A DNA stretch of 64,000 nt from Exobasidium rhododendri (GCA_026210745.1 CP110632.1:620001-684000), one strand, 5' to 3'; shown: positions 9,791 through 19,574, counted from the stretch's first letter. The notes: generated by a model not told the origin, from the letters alone. Made by a program: numbers and translations.

Positions 9791-12706
9791 ATGAGTGGAA
9801 AGCCTGGTTCTAGCAGCCCGAGGGCAGCGCCTGTGAGCCCTAGGATCGGGAGGCAGCCACTTTCGCAGCCTTCAAGCCCAGGCAGTCCATCGGGCGGCAA
9901 ACGTCACAAGGGTCGCGCCAGTACTACTGACTCACCGCTGACAAGTCCCAACACGGAAGCGAAGAACGACTTCTCTACAATGGAAGACTCTGGCGGGGCA
10001 ACAATCTTCAATGTTCGCGATCGTCCCAGCATCATGCATTCAGATTCGTATGCTATCGGAGGTGGAAAGCAAAGAGCTGAACAGAGATCATCCAGCTTTG
10101 ACAATCGAACCTGGAAGAACATCGGCAGCAATCTACCTCGTCTACCAACATTACCAGCGATGCCTACTATGCCCAACATGCCCAGTCTGCCGGAAATACC
10201 TACCTGGACTCTCATACACAGCAAATCGCAGTCAAAGGGAGACACTTCCCGTCGAGAGGTGTCCAGGAGAAAGAGCCTACGTCAGCAAGAGAGTGGGAAC
10301 ATACCTCAAGATGAGCAAGAGGGCGTCCAAATGGTAACACCAGAAACATCTGTCGCTAAACCACTAAAGCACAAGCTTGTCGACTTGCATGCCAAGCACC
10401 CAAACCTTAGAGACATGTCGAGACCACTGCTGCCGATCGCCATCTTTCCCAACCAAGGAACAGGCACGTCATCCGAGTACTATCAAGACACTCCTATATG
10501 GTCTCGTCAGCCGTTCAAGCTCATGTACTTTGCATACTTTGGCTTGACTGTAGGACTCTTCTTCTTACCCTGGTTCGCACTGACTTCGATTTTCATCTCA
10601 CAGCGAGCGAGAAGATCCTGGAGCTGGAAGAGGAGCACTCTGGTCAAGTTGTATCGACACGGCACTCGACTCACCTTCCGAACATACACTTCACTGAGTC
10701 GAGACATCACAAAGGAAGTGCCGCACAGTAAGACGGTCAGAGCCAAGTTCGTCTGGGTTGAGGGGCTGCCAGATGAGGCAGTACAAGGAGAGATCAGGAG
10801 GATTGCCAAGTTACAGAATCTGAAACCGACTCGGACTTGTGGCTTTTGGTATGGGGAGAGGGACGGTGGAGGAGGAGTAGGACAACGAGCCACAGCAGGT
10901 GAAAAGGTCGTGTATCATCTGCATGGAGGTGCTTACTGGATCGGAACCGCACACGAGAAGGACGTCACCTCGGCAGTCAATATGGAGGTGCTCAGAGCTT
11001 TGGACAAGATCTATCAGGCTCGTCTGCCCGAGAAGCAGTCGAAAGAAGATGGTCTTGTTGCAGTAGATCCTATGCCTAGCCCGAAGCCGCCCAACGGAGG
11101 GCCAGCTTCCCACATGAACGGATCCGGAGGGCCGGCATCGGGAGGGCACTGCAAGCGATCATTCTCATTAGACTATCGATTATGCGTGCCAGAGAAGCCA
11201 GAAATGGGTTCTTATCCTGCTGCACTTCTTGATGCCCTTGCAGGATACCGATACCTGGTACAAGAGTGTGGCTTTGAGCCGAGGAACATCATCATAGCGG
11301 GTGACAGTGCTGGTGGAAACCTCGGTCTGGCGCTTTGTCGCTACTTGCGTGATACAAAGGTGGAAGAAATGGCAGGCGCACTCGTCCTCTTGTCGCCGTG
11401 GGCAGATGCCTCCAGATCTCACTCTGGTCCCACCACAGCTCCCAACAAATTCAGCTCATCATACTTCAATCGTGATTGCGACATCATCAGCCCTTCTTTG
11501 GCCTTTCGTAATACGGCTGTCGGTGCACTTTTGGGGAAGTTGTCAGCGTCGGAGGCGTACAAAAATCCATACTTCAGCTCGGTCAGTCTACAATTAGCAC
11601 CGGAAAATGGCGGATCCGGTCCCGATTGGGGCTTCACAGGATTTCCAAAGAGGATATACGTCTGTACGGGTAGCGCCGAGCTGAGTTACGATCAACATCT
11701 GACACTTGCGTACAGATTAGCAGGAGGAACAAAGAATCGCATGCCAATCCATCGAGGGGATAAGCTGAGTATCAACGAAGATCCCTTTGAGCTGTCTGCG
11801 AGGCTGAATTATCCTCGACCTCATGATCACGAGATTACCTTGTGGCCAAGTGCAGTGGGTACGCCTGCTGGCGTTCCGCTACTACCTCCTAGTAAGAATG
11901 ACAAGATGCAGCAATCAACGTCGAGCCTTAGTCGTGCTGCTCTCGACAGTGTACAAGGCGAGGAGGAGGAGGCGCGAGAAGTGATGATGAAGGGGAAAGG
12001 AGAGGAAGAACACAAAAGACCGGCAGAACAGAAGAGGATGAGCCTGGGTGCACGACTGAAGAGCGCCAACGGATATCTACCTGCGATTATGAGCAAGTGG
12101 AAGCCGGAGGAGATGGAAGAGGGGCTGGGAGAACAAGAGAGTCCTCTCAATTACGCTGATGGAGTCCTTCCACCGAGCACGAGTGCCGCAGCAGCGAACG
12201 ACACACGATTTGAAGCCGGGCAGGGACCCAACCAAAGGCAGGTCAAGGAAAAGGACACAGCAGAAGATGCAAACGTGACACACGACAATGAAAGACGAGG
12301 GAAAGAGGACTTTGAAGGAGAAGGAGAAACCGCTGATGAGTTAGCGGCCAGTCGACGGAACCTCCGAAGCAAGAAGCAGAAGTCGACGGCTACAGCGCAA
12401 ACGGAAGGCAATCCAGGGGGTCAGAGGGTTCGGGTCCCTACTACTCCCAATCACACCCCCGAAGAGACATACTTTGACATTGGAGGGGAAGACCGGACCG
12501 TGGTGCTCGACGAGTGCAAAGATGCCATTCACGACTATACGCTGTGTGAGTGTATACAGAGAGAGAGACAGAGAGAGAGAAAGCGCTCGCACAGTGGTGA
12601 AGAGGATCCTTGTGCTGACATACCCCTTCCTGCAGTCAATTGGTACGAGCCAGAGAGGGGGAACACGTGGAAGAGGATAGCGCAATGGATCGACGAGGAG
12701 GTGTGA
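9791..12706 (+). CDS. Membrane-anchored alpha/beta-hydrolase (lipase/esterase, HSL-like)
   Basis: Esterase of the hormone-sensitive-lipase type. A disordered, Ser/Pro-rich N-terminus is followed by a membrane helix at about residues 240-268 and then the hydrolase domain. The oxyanion motif HGGAYW is at 378-383 and the nucleophile elbow GDSAGG at 504-509, with Ser506 as nucleophile. A GSAELSYDQ segment near 627 sits where the acid residue is expected, and HDHEITLWP near 678 probably supplies the histidine. A long charged, disordered region follows, and the C-terminus is WYEPERGNTWKRIAQWIDEEV. A 90-nt intron (12546-12635, GTGAGT..GCAG) is likely near the end: removing it joins DYTL to FNWYEP. 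It is also readable in frame, so unspliced RNA would give 971 aa instead of 941. The stop lies only 14 bp from the stop of the converging gene E1. Substrate unknown; lipid or sterol esters are possible. Confidence 0.85.
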   Translation: MSGKPGSSSPRAAPVSPRIGRQPLSQPSSPGSPSGGKRHKGRASTTDSPLTSPNTEAKNDFSTMEDSGGATIFNVRDRPSIMHSDSYAIGGGKQRAEQRSSSFDNRTWKNIGSNLPRLPTLPAMPTMPNMPSLPEIPTWTLIHSKSQSKGDTSRREVSRRKSLRQQESGNIPQDEQEGVQMVTPETSVAKPLKHKLVDLHAKHPNLRDMSRPLLPIAIFPNQGTGTSSEYYQDTPIWSRQPFKLMYFAYFGLTVGLFFLPWFALTSIFISQRARRSWSWKRSTLVKLYRHGTRLTFRTYTSLSRDITKEVPHSKTVRAKFVWVEGLPDEAVQGEIRRIAKLQNLKPTRTCGFWYGERDGGGGVGQRATAGEKVVYHLHGGAYWIGTAHEKDVTSAVNMEVLRALDKIYQARLPEKQSKEDGLVAVDPMPSPKPPNGGPASHMNGSGGPASGGHCKRSFSLDYRLCVPEKPEMGSYPAALLDALAGYRYLVQECGFEPRNIIIAGDSAGGNLGLALCRYLRDTKVEEMAGALVLLSPWADASRSHSGPTTAPNKFSSSYFNRDCDIISPSLAFRNTAVGALLGKLSASEAYKNPYFSSVSLQLAPENGGSGPDWGFTGFPKRIYVCTGSAELSYDQHLTLAYRLAGGTKNRMPIHRGDKLSINEDPFELSARLNYPRPHDHEITLWPSAVGTPAGVPLLPPSKNDKMQQSTSSLSRAALDSVQGEEEEAREVMMKGKGEEEHKRPAEQKRMSLGARLKSANGYLPAIMSKWKPEEMEEGLGEQESPLNYADGVLPPSTSAAAANDTRFEAGQGPNQRQVKEKDTAEDANVTHDNERRGKEDFEGEGETADELAASRRNLRSKKQKSTATAQTEGNPGGQRVRVPTTPNHTPEETYFDIGGEDRTVVLDECKDAIHDYTLCECIQRERQRERKRSHSGEEDPCADIPLPAVNWYEPERGNTWKRIAQWIDEEV

Positions 12707-12720
12707 ATCCCTCACTCACC

Positions 12721-13746
12721 TCAGGGCGCATCATGATCCGGTCCGAAGATGTCCTCGTAGAGGTCGTGGAGAGCCGTATTGTTGTGCGTGTCACTCTCGC
12801 TGTCGTAGTCGTCATCATTGTAGCCTACGTTCAAGTCAAATTGATGCTGCTGAGAAAGAGCCTGGCCAATCGGATGGTAGTGCTCGCGCGTGCCTCCCAG
12901 ATTCAATCTATCCACGTTCAAGTGTTCATGCTGCCGCCAATGTGAGTGTGCTGCATTCCTTCTCTCGACGCTTTGATAGGGCAAAAAGCGTGCTTTGGCG
13001 ACTTCATCTGCTACTTTGAGGTATTGCTCGATGTTGTGTCCCTGTGCTATCTTGACGACTTGGTGGGTTGTCGGATTGAGCCCTAGAGCCTCTGCTTGCA
13101 TCTTGGCCCACTCGTTGCTTGAGTCGGCGGTCAGCATCTTCCTGATACTGTTTCTCATTCGACGTAGTTTCCTCTTCTCTGAAACGGTTATCATTCTCTC
13201 ACTCGTCGAGGCAGAAGAGGTAGAAGTAAGGTCCATCCCTTCCGACATGGACTTCTTCTTCCAGTAGTGCTTCTTCTGTTTCGCATTCTTCTCTACGCGA
13301 AATCGGGACAGATGTTCTTGCCATACACTGTCTTGTTCTTCTACGGGAACATTCTTGAGAGCCTCGGCCTTGACTCTAGCCAGGTATTTCTCCTTGGCTC
13401 TTCGACACCTTTCTCGCTTGTCATATTCTTTGTCAGTCTCTTCCGGTCTTCTCTTGAGAGGACTAGTGTAGTAGTCTACTATGTCGGGCAGTCGAGAGGC
13501 GGCTTTCTCCTCGTCAATGATCCCTTTTCCTTTACCTTTTTCGTCCTTGAAGTCTAATCTAGAGGAGTCAGGCGTGATAATTTGCTTACCTTTCCTCAGA
13601 CGGGCTTCCTCAGCGCGACTAGATCCTCTCGATATCCTTGATGAGGAAGAACCTGCATGTTGATGGTACGAGTCAACGGGATAAGAGTAGACCGACAGGA
13701 TATGTATCACTAGAGATAGGAGGAAGAGCTCAAATGCCAGTAACAT
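12721..13746 (-). CDS. Secreted effector-like protein E1 (subfamily A)
   Basis: Intronless, 341 aa from the ATG at 13746. An upstream in-frame start exists, but this ATG puts a hydrophobic signal peptide at the very N-terminus (MLLAFELFLLSLVIHILSV, then a YSYPVDS cleavage region). The mature protein is hydrophilic and basic with KGKGKG, a KRRPEETDKEYDKR start of a conserved module (about 100-165) with VPVEEQDSVWQ and KKHYWKKK, and a second conserved RKLRRMRNSIRK stretch. FDLNVGY lies at 303-309, and the last residues are DIFGPDHDAP, nearly identical to the end of E2. I do not recognise the family. Signal peptide, low complexity, tandem paralogues and absence of enzymatic motifs suggest a secreted effector; this is inference. 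It is tail to tail with the esterase gene. Confidence 0.75.
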   Translation of the reverse strand: MLLAFELFLLSLVIHILSVYSYPVDSYHQHAGSSSSRISRGSSRAEEARLRKGKQIITPDSSRLDFKDEKGKGKGIIDEEKAASRLPDIVDYYTSPLKRRPEETDKEYDKRERCRRAKEKYLARVKAEALKNVPVEEQDSVWQEHLSRFRVEKNAKQKKHYWKKKSMSEGMDLTSTSSASTSERMITVSEKRKLRRMRNSIRKMLTADSSNEWAKMQAEALGLNPTTHQVVKIAQGHNIEQYLKVADEVAKARFLPYQSVERRNAAHSHWRQHEHLNVDRLNLGGTREHYHPIGQALSQQHQFDLNVGYNDDDYDSESDTHNNTALHDLYEDIFGPDHDAP

Positions 13747-14268
13747 GATGGTGTACGATGAGAAGACATGGGCTGAAGAGGTCGCATTAGATTCCTCTGC
13801 AATCATGGCTATGGTCAAGGCTGTGTCGGCTCGCTTAGATCCACACGATCTGCGTACAGATCTTACATTGCGTGTCACTACAAGAGAAAGAGAGTTTTCT
13901 TTTTACTTGAATATGTATGATCTGGTAGTGCTAAGTGTTGAGACAGTGTACAAACCGAACATCACTTCCGTAGACTTTGCTTGTCAGCGGTCGCGAGCAA
14001 ACGTCAATGGGCTCCCTCAACTCTTGCCGATGAATCACCCTACCATTCCGAGAGTGAAATATTAACCTCAGCCTTGTACACAATATTTTCTGCCACGTCC
14101 ACCATTATCGCTTTTCTCTTCCTTGTCATTGACTGAGTCCATGTCAGTGGAGGACAAATGTCGGAGGGCGGCACTGAAGGATGATGCCGAGGAGACAAAC
14201 GCGAGGGCTGCTTCTTCGGATGTATAGAGAGAGTGCCGATTTCGCGCCGTGTAATGCATTATCATCTC
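13747..14268. other. Spacer between E1 and E2
   Basis: About 520 bp holding the presumed E1 promoter and the E2 3' region. Only short ORFs lacking any similarity to the E genes were seen. Confidence 0.5.
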
Positions 14269-15516
14269 TCACAGAGCACCATGATCTGGTCCAAAGATAT
14301 CGTCAAAGAGGCTTTCGTAGGAAACGCCCGGCGGACTGGGCGGCTGATCCTCGTCGCTGGATGCTTGCAAGGCGTATGGCGAACGAGACGGCAAGCGCGG
14401 TATGGAGTACTGTTCAGAGCCCTGTGGGGAATCAGATCGCTCGCGGGAAGTCCCTGGCTCAGCATCCAGATCGAGCGATCGAATGTTGCTTCTGATTGCG
14501 CTCGCTTCCGTTCCGATGCTGCCCGGCACTTTCGCAGCTCTCGACTTCAAACGATTGAGGAGTGACACCTCATCATGAAGGCCGTCCGAATGAGTTTTGG
14601 GAGAGAGAACACCTTCATCAAGTGCTTGCATTTCCTTTGCTTTGAGTTTCTTGTGATACACGGTGGCATCCGATCTGTGCTTGACTTTATACGTATCAAG
14701 GTACAACCCTAGTTCAGTCGCTTGGCTGAGGAGACTTTCATTCTCCGGATCCTCTCTTAGCTGCCGCCTCAGCTTATTTCTTTCCCGATACAACTTCTGT
14801 CGATCTGCAGAGGAAAGACTAGATACCGGAACCTGCCCCTTATTCTCCTCCTCCTTCTTTCCCAAATCAGCTGCCTTTCTTGCCCAGTATCTGTTACTTT
14901 TTGCTTCATTCTTTTGGGTTTGAATCTTTCTCAACAGATTCTGCCACACGTCGTGCTGCTCTTCGGCCGGCACACCCATCAATGTCCTCTCTTTGCGTTT
15001 TGTCCAGTAGTTATATTTGCTAATCTGAAGATTCTTCCGGTGCACAAAACGCTCGTCTGTTTCATCCGGCTTACGAACGACTTCCTGTATGTGATGTCGA
15101 ATGGGCTCGGGGAGCTCCTTCTTTCTGATCTTTCCCTTGTTCTTGCTTGGAAGTGACTCCCTAACGATGACGGCAGAAGAGGATGCAGGATCTGTCGCTT
15201 GTGTACTGCTGAAGCGCTGCTTGGAAGGCTTGGCCCCGACTCCTATTGTAGTTGTGTCCTGCCGCATGACGCCTTTTCCTTTATGAAGCCGCTTAAGTGC
15301 ATCTCTTACCCTTGCCGAAGCAGATGGATCAAAGCGTTCAGAGGAGTTAAGCACATTGTAGAATGACTCGGCAGCGCTGAATTGTGGGGACACTTCTGCT
15401 GACGGGCTGCTCTGTCCTTGAGAGTGTGTTGGAGAGTCATGCGTAATTACTGGGGTAGGAAGAGCTTCAGGGATCAAGCACGCAACGAAGACAGTAGAAA
15501 GTGCAAGACAATTCAT
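14269..15516 (-). CDS. Secreted effector-like protein E2 (subfamily A)
   Basis: Intronless, 415 aa. Signal peptide MNCLALSTVFVACLIPEALPT at the N-terminus. After a Ser/Pro-rich region with KGKG, a module at about 148-213 repeats that of E1: RKPDETDERF, VPAEEQHDVWQ, KN and RYWARKA align with E1 in the same order and spacing. The following RQKLYRERNKLRRQL stretch and the C-terminal LFDDIFGPDHGAL also match E1. An SLDLDAEP segment (348-354) resembles a DLNxxP motif with Asp for Asn, a weak candidate only. No catalytic motif or further membrane span. Duplication with E1 is clear; a host-directed function is inferred from secretion and from the neighbours. Confidence 0.75.
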   Translation of the reverse strand: MNCLALSTVFVACLIPEALPTPVITHDSPTHSQGQSSPSAEVSPQFSAAESFYNVLNSSERFDPSASARVRDALKRLHKGKGVMRQDTTTIGVGAKPSKQRFSSTQATDPASSSAVIVRESLPSKNKGKIRKKELPEPIRHHIQEVVRKPDETDERFVHRKNLQISKYNYWTKRKERTLMGVPAEEQHDVWQNLLRKIQTQKNEAKSNRYWARKAADLGKKEEENKGQVPVSSLSSADRQKLYRERNKLRRQLREDPENESLLSQATELGLYLDTYKVKHRSDATVYHKKLKAKEMQALDEGVLSPKTHSDGLHDEVSLLNRLKSRAAKVPGSIGTEASAIRSNIRSLDLDAEPGTSRERSDSPQGSEQYSIPRLPSRSPYALQASSDEDQPPSPPGVSYESLFDDIFGPDHGAL

Positions 15517-16128
15517 GCTGATCGATGTGATGAGGGAAGGGAAGAGGGTGGCGGAGAACAGGGATATCTGTGTCGAATCTGTGCTCCTCGGTGATGAAGG
15601 TCTTGTGCTTTGTATGCGCCGATTACTGTACCGAGCTCTCGTCCCTCAGACTGTGATCAGATTAAATCCGAGTATTGGGTGAGAGTAGTGAAGAGCCGTG
15701 CTCACAAGACTTCATTGCATCGTAAGACGGTAGCAATCTGCCTGGCTGTAAGAGTTAGCAAACTGAGATCGCTTGCGCACATCGGTGGCAACATTCTGCC
15801 ATTCGAGTGATTAGGACGTTAGTCAAGTTGACCAAGTGCAAATAGGACTGGGCTCCATTATTGGCTGTGAAGTAACTGATAATTCCTACCTTATAGTCAA
15901 GTGTTTGGATCGAATTACGTAGAGGGACGCTCAAAGAAGGACAATAGAAGCAGAGAGAGGAGATAGGAGGAGCGGCGGTCTCAGCGAGATCAGAGGAATG
16001 AATTCGAATTGCAAGCTGAACTAGGCATGAGCGGCTGGGCAGTCGAATGCCGCTAAAGATTGAACCCGCCCTTTCAACTGTCGCGAGAGAAAGCAGCATC
16101 CTCCGGCGCTACACGTCAAACGGATACT
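15517..16128. other. Spacer between E2 and E3
   Basis: About 610 bp. A minus-strand ORF (15755-16099) has irregular composition, no signal peptide and no similarity to the E genes, so I do not call it. Probably the E2 promoter and the E3 3' end. Confidence 0.45.
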
Positions 16129-17589
16129 CTAGAACTTATTGATGATGTCCTCCCATGCTGCCGCGTGTGCATGCAGGTCGAACCCCTGCTCAAGTGCTGC
16201 CTTGTTCGTCTGTACGTAATTCTTCCAGTCGTCCGGCGTCCTAAAGTATATCTTGAGACTCTCGCCTCGCTCTAATACACGTTCCAGAACAAGCTCCACC
16301 TTTTCGTTTGTCATTTCGGGATGTATTTGATGTATCATCTTCCTTACCATGGACCTTACTTCTCCATTACGACAGCGAAAAGTATTTCTTTGCTGACTCT
16401 CTACGTCTCTCACCTTTCTGTTCACGACAAAGTTTTGCTTGTAGCCGGGTAGCCAGATCTGTCCAGATTCGTTTGCGCTATAAGCAATGTCCCTTACTCC
16501 ATCTTCCTGACTTTCTGCCTCTACGTGGCTCGCATCCTGCATGCTGTGATAATGTGAAGTACCTTGCAGGTCTTGCTGAAAGTAGTCCCGCGCTTTGACT
16601 GTACCACCCCTTCTTGGACGTCTTTGATCCTCCACAGGCTCTTTCATGTGTGCGTGTCCCGGTTCTTCACCTTGAGGTCTCTCCTCTTCTGTCGACGGCA
16701 GATGTGGTGACCAGCTTGCGATGATGCTCCTCCACTTCTCATCATTCCTGCAAAGATGAAAGTCTTCCGTGAGGATTTCGGGGTGCGATCTGGAGAACTC
16801 TCGCATCGACCGCGAGTCAGGAAAGTAGATTGCATGTCTGTGACCCTCTTGCAAGACGTAATCCAGAGCCTGGGTAGCTTGAGTACGATTCAACATGCCG
16901 TATCTTTCCACAATCATTCGACGAACGTGACCGCGAATGACGTTGTTTCGATTCGTGTGGGCTTTGCATTGCTTTCGATGGATCCTTTCTTCCCACTTCG
17001 GCTTGTTCATGTCCACAGGCTCATGCATCTTGTACCCAGGGAGCCATAATTCAACATCATCATTATCCGCCCATCGCTTGCCTGCTACTCCCGAATCAGA
17101 TCTATAGGCGTGCATGTGTAGGCCAGGTCCAAAGCGTTGGTTGAGGAGAGACACTGCAGCATTGCCGTATTGTATATTATCCACACTTTGCGATCCTTCA
17201 AGTGCCTGCGTTTGATGATACAAATCGTGGAAAGACGCTGGAGTGGTGTTTACTACTGGCTTGGGTTGAGGAATCTGTAAAGTACCGCTATCATGTTGCC
17301 AAGAAGCGCTCCCAACATGTCCGTCAGTAGACTGGTAGTAGAAAGGCCCTTGATGACTTGAGGATGAGGGAGGAGCGTCGTAGATGTATTCCGTATGCCC
17401 TTGCTCGTGCCAATGTGGTGATATAGGTGGAGGCAACGATTGATCAGGCTGGCCAAGTCGGAGATCGAGTGAAGGATCTGCCCTGCCGAGACGCAGTTCC
17501 AAATCATGACCTCTACATCCTGCAGGAGCACAAGAGGCTAGATGCGCAAGACTTACCACTAGTTGCAAGCCAGTTAGAAAGGCCTTCAT
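16129..17589 (-). CDS. Secreted effector-like protein E3 (subfamily B, two WLPxYK modules)
   Basis: Intronless, 486 aa. Signal peptide MKAFLTGLQLVVSLAHLASC, then directly two LxLxL motifs: LELRL (30-34) and LDLRL (41-45). The centre and C-terminus hold two copies of a roughly 110-residue module (about 181-293 and 378-486). Each starts with WLPGYK, continues through a basic RN..R..VR+MI helix, a VL..G hinge and an IYF strand, and ends with W..II. A GKR site (170-172) lies just before the first module and could be a Kex2-type processing site. The module is shared with E4 and E5 (one copy each). I do not recognise it from known families. EAR-type motifs in a secreted protein suggest binding to the plant co-repressor TOPLESS; this is a hypothesis. 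Confidence 0.78.
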   Translation of the reverse strand: MKAFLTGLQLVVSLAHLASCAPAGCRGHDLELRLGRADPSLDLRLGQPDQSLPPPISPHWHEQGHTEYIYDAPPSSSSHQGPFYYQSTDGHVGSASWQHDSGTLQIPQPKPVVNTTPASFHDLYHQTQALEGSQSVDNIQYGNAAVSLLNQRFGPGLHMHAYRSDSGVAGKRWADNDDVELWLPGYKMHEPVDMNKPKWEERIHRKQCKAHTNRNNVIRGHVRRMIVERYGMLNRTQATQALDYVLQEGHRHAIYFPDSRSMREFSRSHPEILTEDFHLCRNDEKWRSIIASWSPHLPSTEEERPQGEEPGHAHMKEPVEDQRRPRRGGTVKARDYFQQDLQGTSHYHSMQDASHVEAESQEDGVRDIAYSANESGQIWLPGYKQNFVVNRKVRDVESQQRNTFRCRNGEVRSMVRKMIHQIHPEMTNEKVELVLERVLERGESLKIYFRTPDDWKNYVQTNKAALEQGFDLHAHAAAWEDIINKF

Positions 17590-18139
17590 CTTGTATCTTG
17601 TGGGGTCTAGAGCGGCAGGAAGTAAAGGAGAAGGAGAAGAAGAGGAGTATGATCAGTCCTCTCTCTCTCTCACTTGAGTTCACTCGTTCTTGATAGAGCA
17701 GTCTGGGCAATGTGTGTCTGTCGTGGGCGTAGTCATCGATGTCGCAGAAAGCGTTCACTGCTCCAGTAGCAGATCAGGAGCCCGGCAGGAGAAGAGCGAG
17801 AAAACATTGCGGCCAGTCAAAGCATGAAAGGAAAAGGCAAAGCTGATCTTACGTGTAGCAGGGCTATATGTCGACCGAGCTGACAGCGAGAACGGCCCAG
17901 GCGTATGAACTTGTTTTGCGCCGCCTCAACAAAATACCAATAAAGAGGGACTATCGACTGTGTTGTGAGCTTTTTCAACATTGTGCGATTAATGCGGTAG
18001 ACTGTAGTGACGAGACCGAAGAATGCCATCCCGTTCATCCCCCCCTGTGATTCACAGAGAGAGGAGAAGATCCGGACGTCGATCAGCACCTCAAGCCGAA
18101 TATACAGCGATGCTACATTCTTGCTTGCCGCTCTAGCGA
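17590..18139. other. Spacer between E3 and E4
   Basis: About 550 bp, including a CT/GA-rich stretch just upstream of the E3 start (about 17630-17690). No supported gene; ORFs here lack signal peptides and family similarity. Confidence 0.45.
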
Positions 18140-19165
18140 TCAATGAGGTCTCCAATTCAGAACAATTTCCCACCACTTCTCTTGATCATTTTCCACACTG
18201 TACGGCTGGTGCAGCGCTTCAGGGTGTCTCATGATGTGCATCTTCATATCACGAGCACGAGGAAAGTAGATCGCCTGCTGAGTAGCCTCGTGCAAGATGG
18301 CCTCCATCGCAATCTGCACCTGTTCCACCCCCATACTACCGTAGAGTTGATGTATCAGATGTCGGAGCCTGTCCCGTTTCTGCTTGTTTCTACTTCGGAA
18401 GTTTCTGCACTGTTGGGCTTCGAGGTCCATCGTCTTGCGCTTCTTGTGGACGTGATTCTGTTTGAAGTCGGGAAGCCAGAAAATGGGATACTCGACGTCA
18501 TGCTCTGCTTGCTTTTTCTTCTTCTTCTTCTTCTTCCCTTCCTCATCGAGTGGAAGCGTATACTCATGAAGCGTTCGGCAGGTCTCGCTCTTGGGTCTAG
18601 CGTTCGTCTGAGGCTTCGTAGTGCGTGCATTCGATGTAGACGGCAGATCTAGAAAGGTTCTTGCGCTATGTTCCTGACCTGGAGTCTGGACGAAGAAACC
18701 TCTTTGGAACTCACTCTGGCTTTGCTGAGGTGCAGTAGCTAATCCGACATGAGATTTTATGATTGCGAGTGGAGCAAGATGCCGGCCTGCATACAAATTC
18801 CAGGGCCCTATGCTTACTGGGACGCCGTGAACAAGGGGCGCCAGTCTCCTGGTGCTGGAAGCAGACGCATCGTCTTTCATCGGTCGCTTTCCGAGGGTGC
18901 GATCGTAGGGGGCAGTATGATGAACAGATGACAGCTGTGTCGGTGTCGTCTGGAACACGCTCGATGGCGGTGGAATATTCTGTGTCGAGGGAATGGGGAG
19001 AGTCTGCGACGGCGGAGATTTGGTCACTCCTGCACTGAGATTGAGATCAGGTGGCGATGGCGATGGGCTCCTGTTCAAGTCGAGATTGACTGGTTGAGAA
19101 GCAATCAGGGATAGCCGACTGACCAGCAGCAAGCACGTACTTGCAAATGGAATCCACATACCCAC
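18140..19165 (-). CDS. Secreted effector-like protein E4 (subfamily B, DLNxxP motif)
   Basis: Intronless, 341 aa. A signal peptide of about 23 residues ends near IASQ. Immediately afterwards come LDLNRSP (28-34), which contains an exact DLNxxP EAR motif, and PDLNL (39-43). The middle is Pro/Ser/Thr-rich and disordered. A run of eight lysines (211-218) and a KKRK (241-244) flank the start of the single WLPDFK module (about 229-339), which aligns with both E3 modules and with E5: RN..KR..R.LIH, AIYF and W..IVLNW. The lysine run could act as a nuclear localisation signal. Function inferred only: secreted, possibly nuclear in the host cell, possibly a TOPLESS recruiter. The family is not known to me. 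Confidence 0.78.
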   Translation of the reverse strand: MGMWIPFASTCLLLVSRLSLIASQPVNLDLNRSPSPSPPDLNLSAGVTKSPPSQTLPIPSTQNIPPPSSVFQTTPTQLSSVHHTAPYDRTLGKRPMKDDASASSTRRLAPLVHGVPVSIGPWNLYAGRHLAPLAIIKSHVGLATAPQQSQSEFQRGFFVQTPGQEHSARTFLDLPSTSNARTTKPQTNARPKSETCRTLHEYTLPLDEEGKKKKKKKKQAEHDVEYPIFWLPDFKQNHVHKKRKTMDLEAQQCRNFRSRNKQKRDRLRHLIHQLYGSMGVEQVQIAMEAILHEATQQAIYFPRARDMKMHIMRHPEALHQPYSVENDQEKWWEIVLNWRPH

Positions 19166-19574
19166 ATCAAACAGTCAAAGGAAAGAGAGAAGTAGAATAA
19201 TACTGTCTGACTGATCCTGTGTAAGGCAGCCAATCTCTGCATCCCTGTGCCACCTTAATCTCTCCTTTCGTGCTACTCTGTCTGAAGGCGCCTCATGTTC
19301 CAGTGTGTGAAGGCTGCCCGAAGGTCAGTGGCGAGGTGCGACCGATTGGCCTGCGCGCGTCACGAAGCACGATTCCACTCTGCACCCCGAATGTGGGGAT
19401 GAATCTACTTCTCAAGTGTACCAACAGGCGATCTCTGAAATTTCATTGATGCCCGTCTATGAAATTTTGATTGTGTCGATCGTTGAGCTAGACTACACAA
19501 TAATAGATCAGAGAGAGGCCAGGATCCACACAACACTCTGAGATCCGTTGACGTTCTCTATGTGCGTAGCTACT
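19166..19574. other. Spacer between E4 and E5
   Basis: About 410 bp with no supported gene. It should contain the E4 promoter and the E5 terminator region. Confidence 0.45.

Noticed and set aside
12721-13878. Longer E1 start at 13878
   Set aside because: It would bury the hydrophobic segment at residue 45, whereas the ATG at 13746 gives a normal signal peptide as in E2 to E5.
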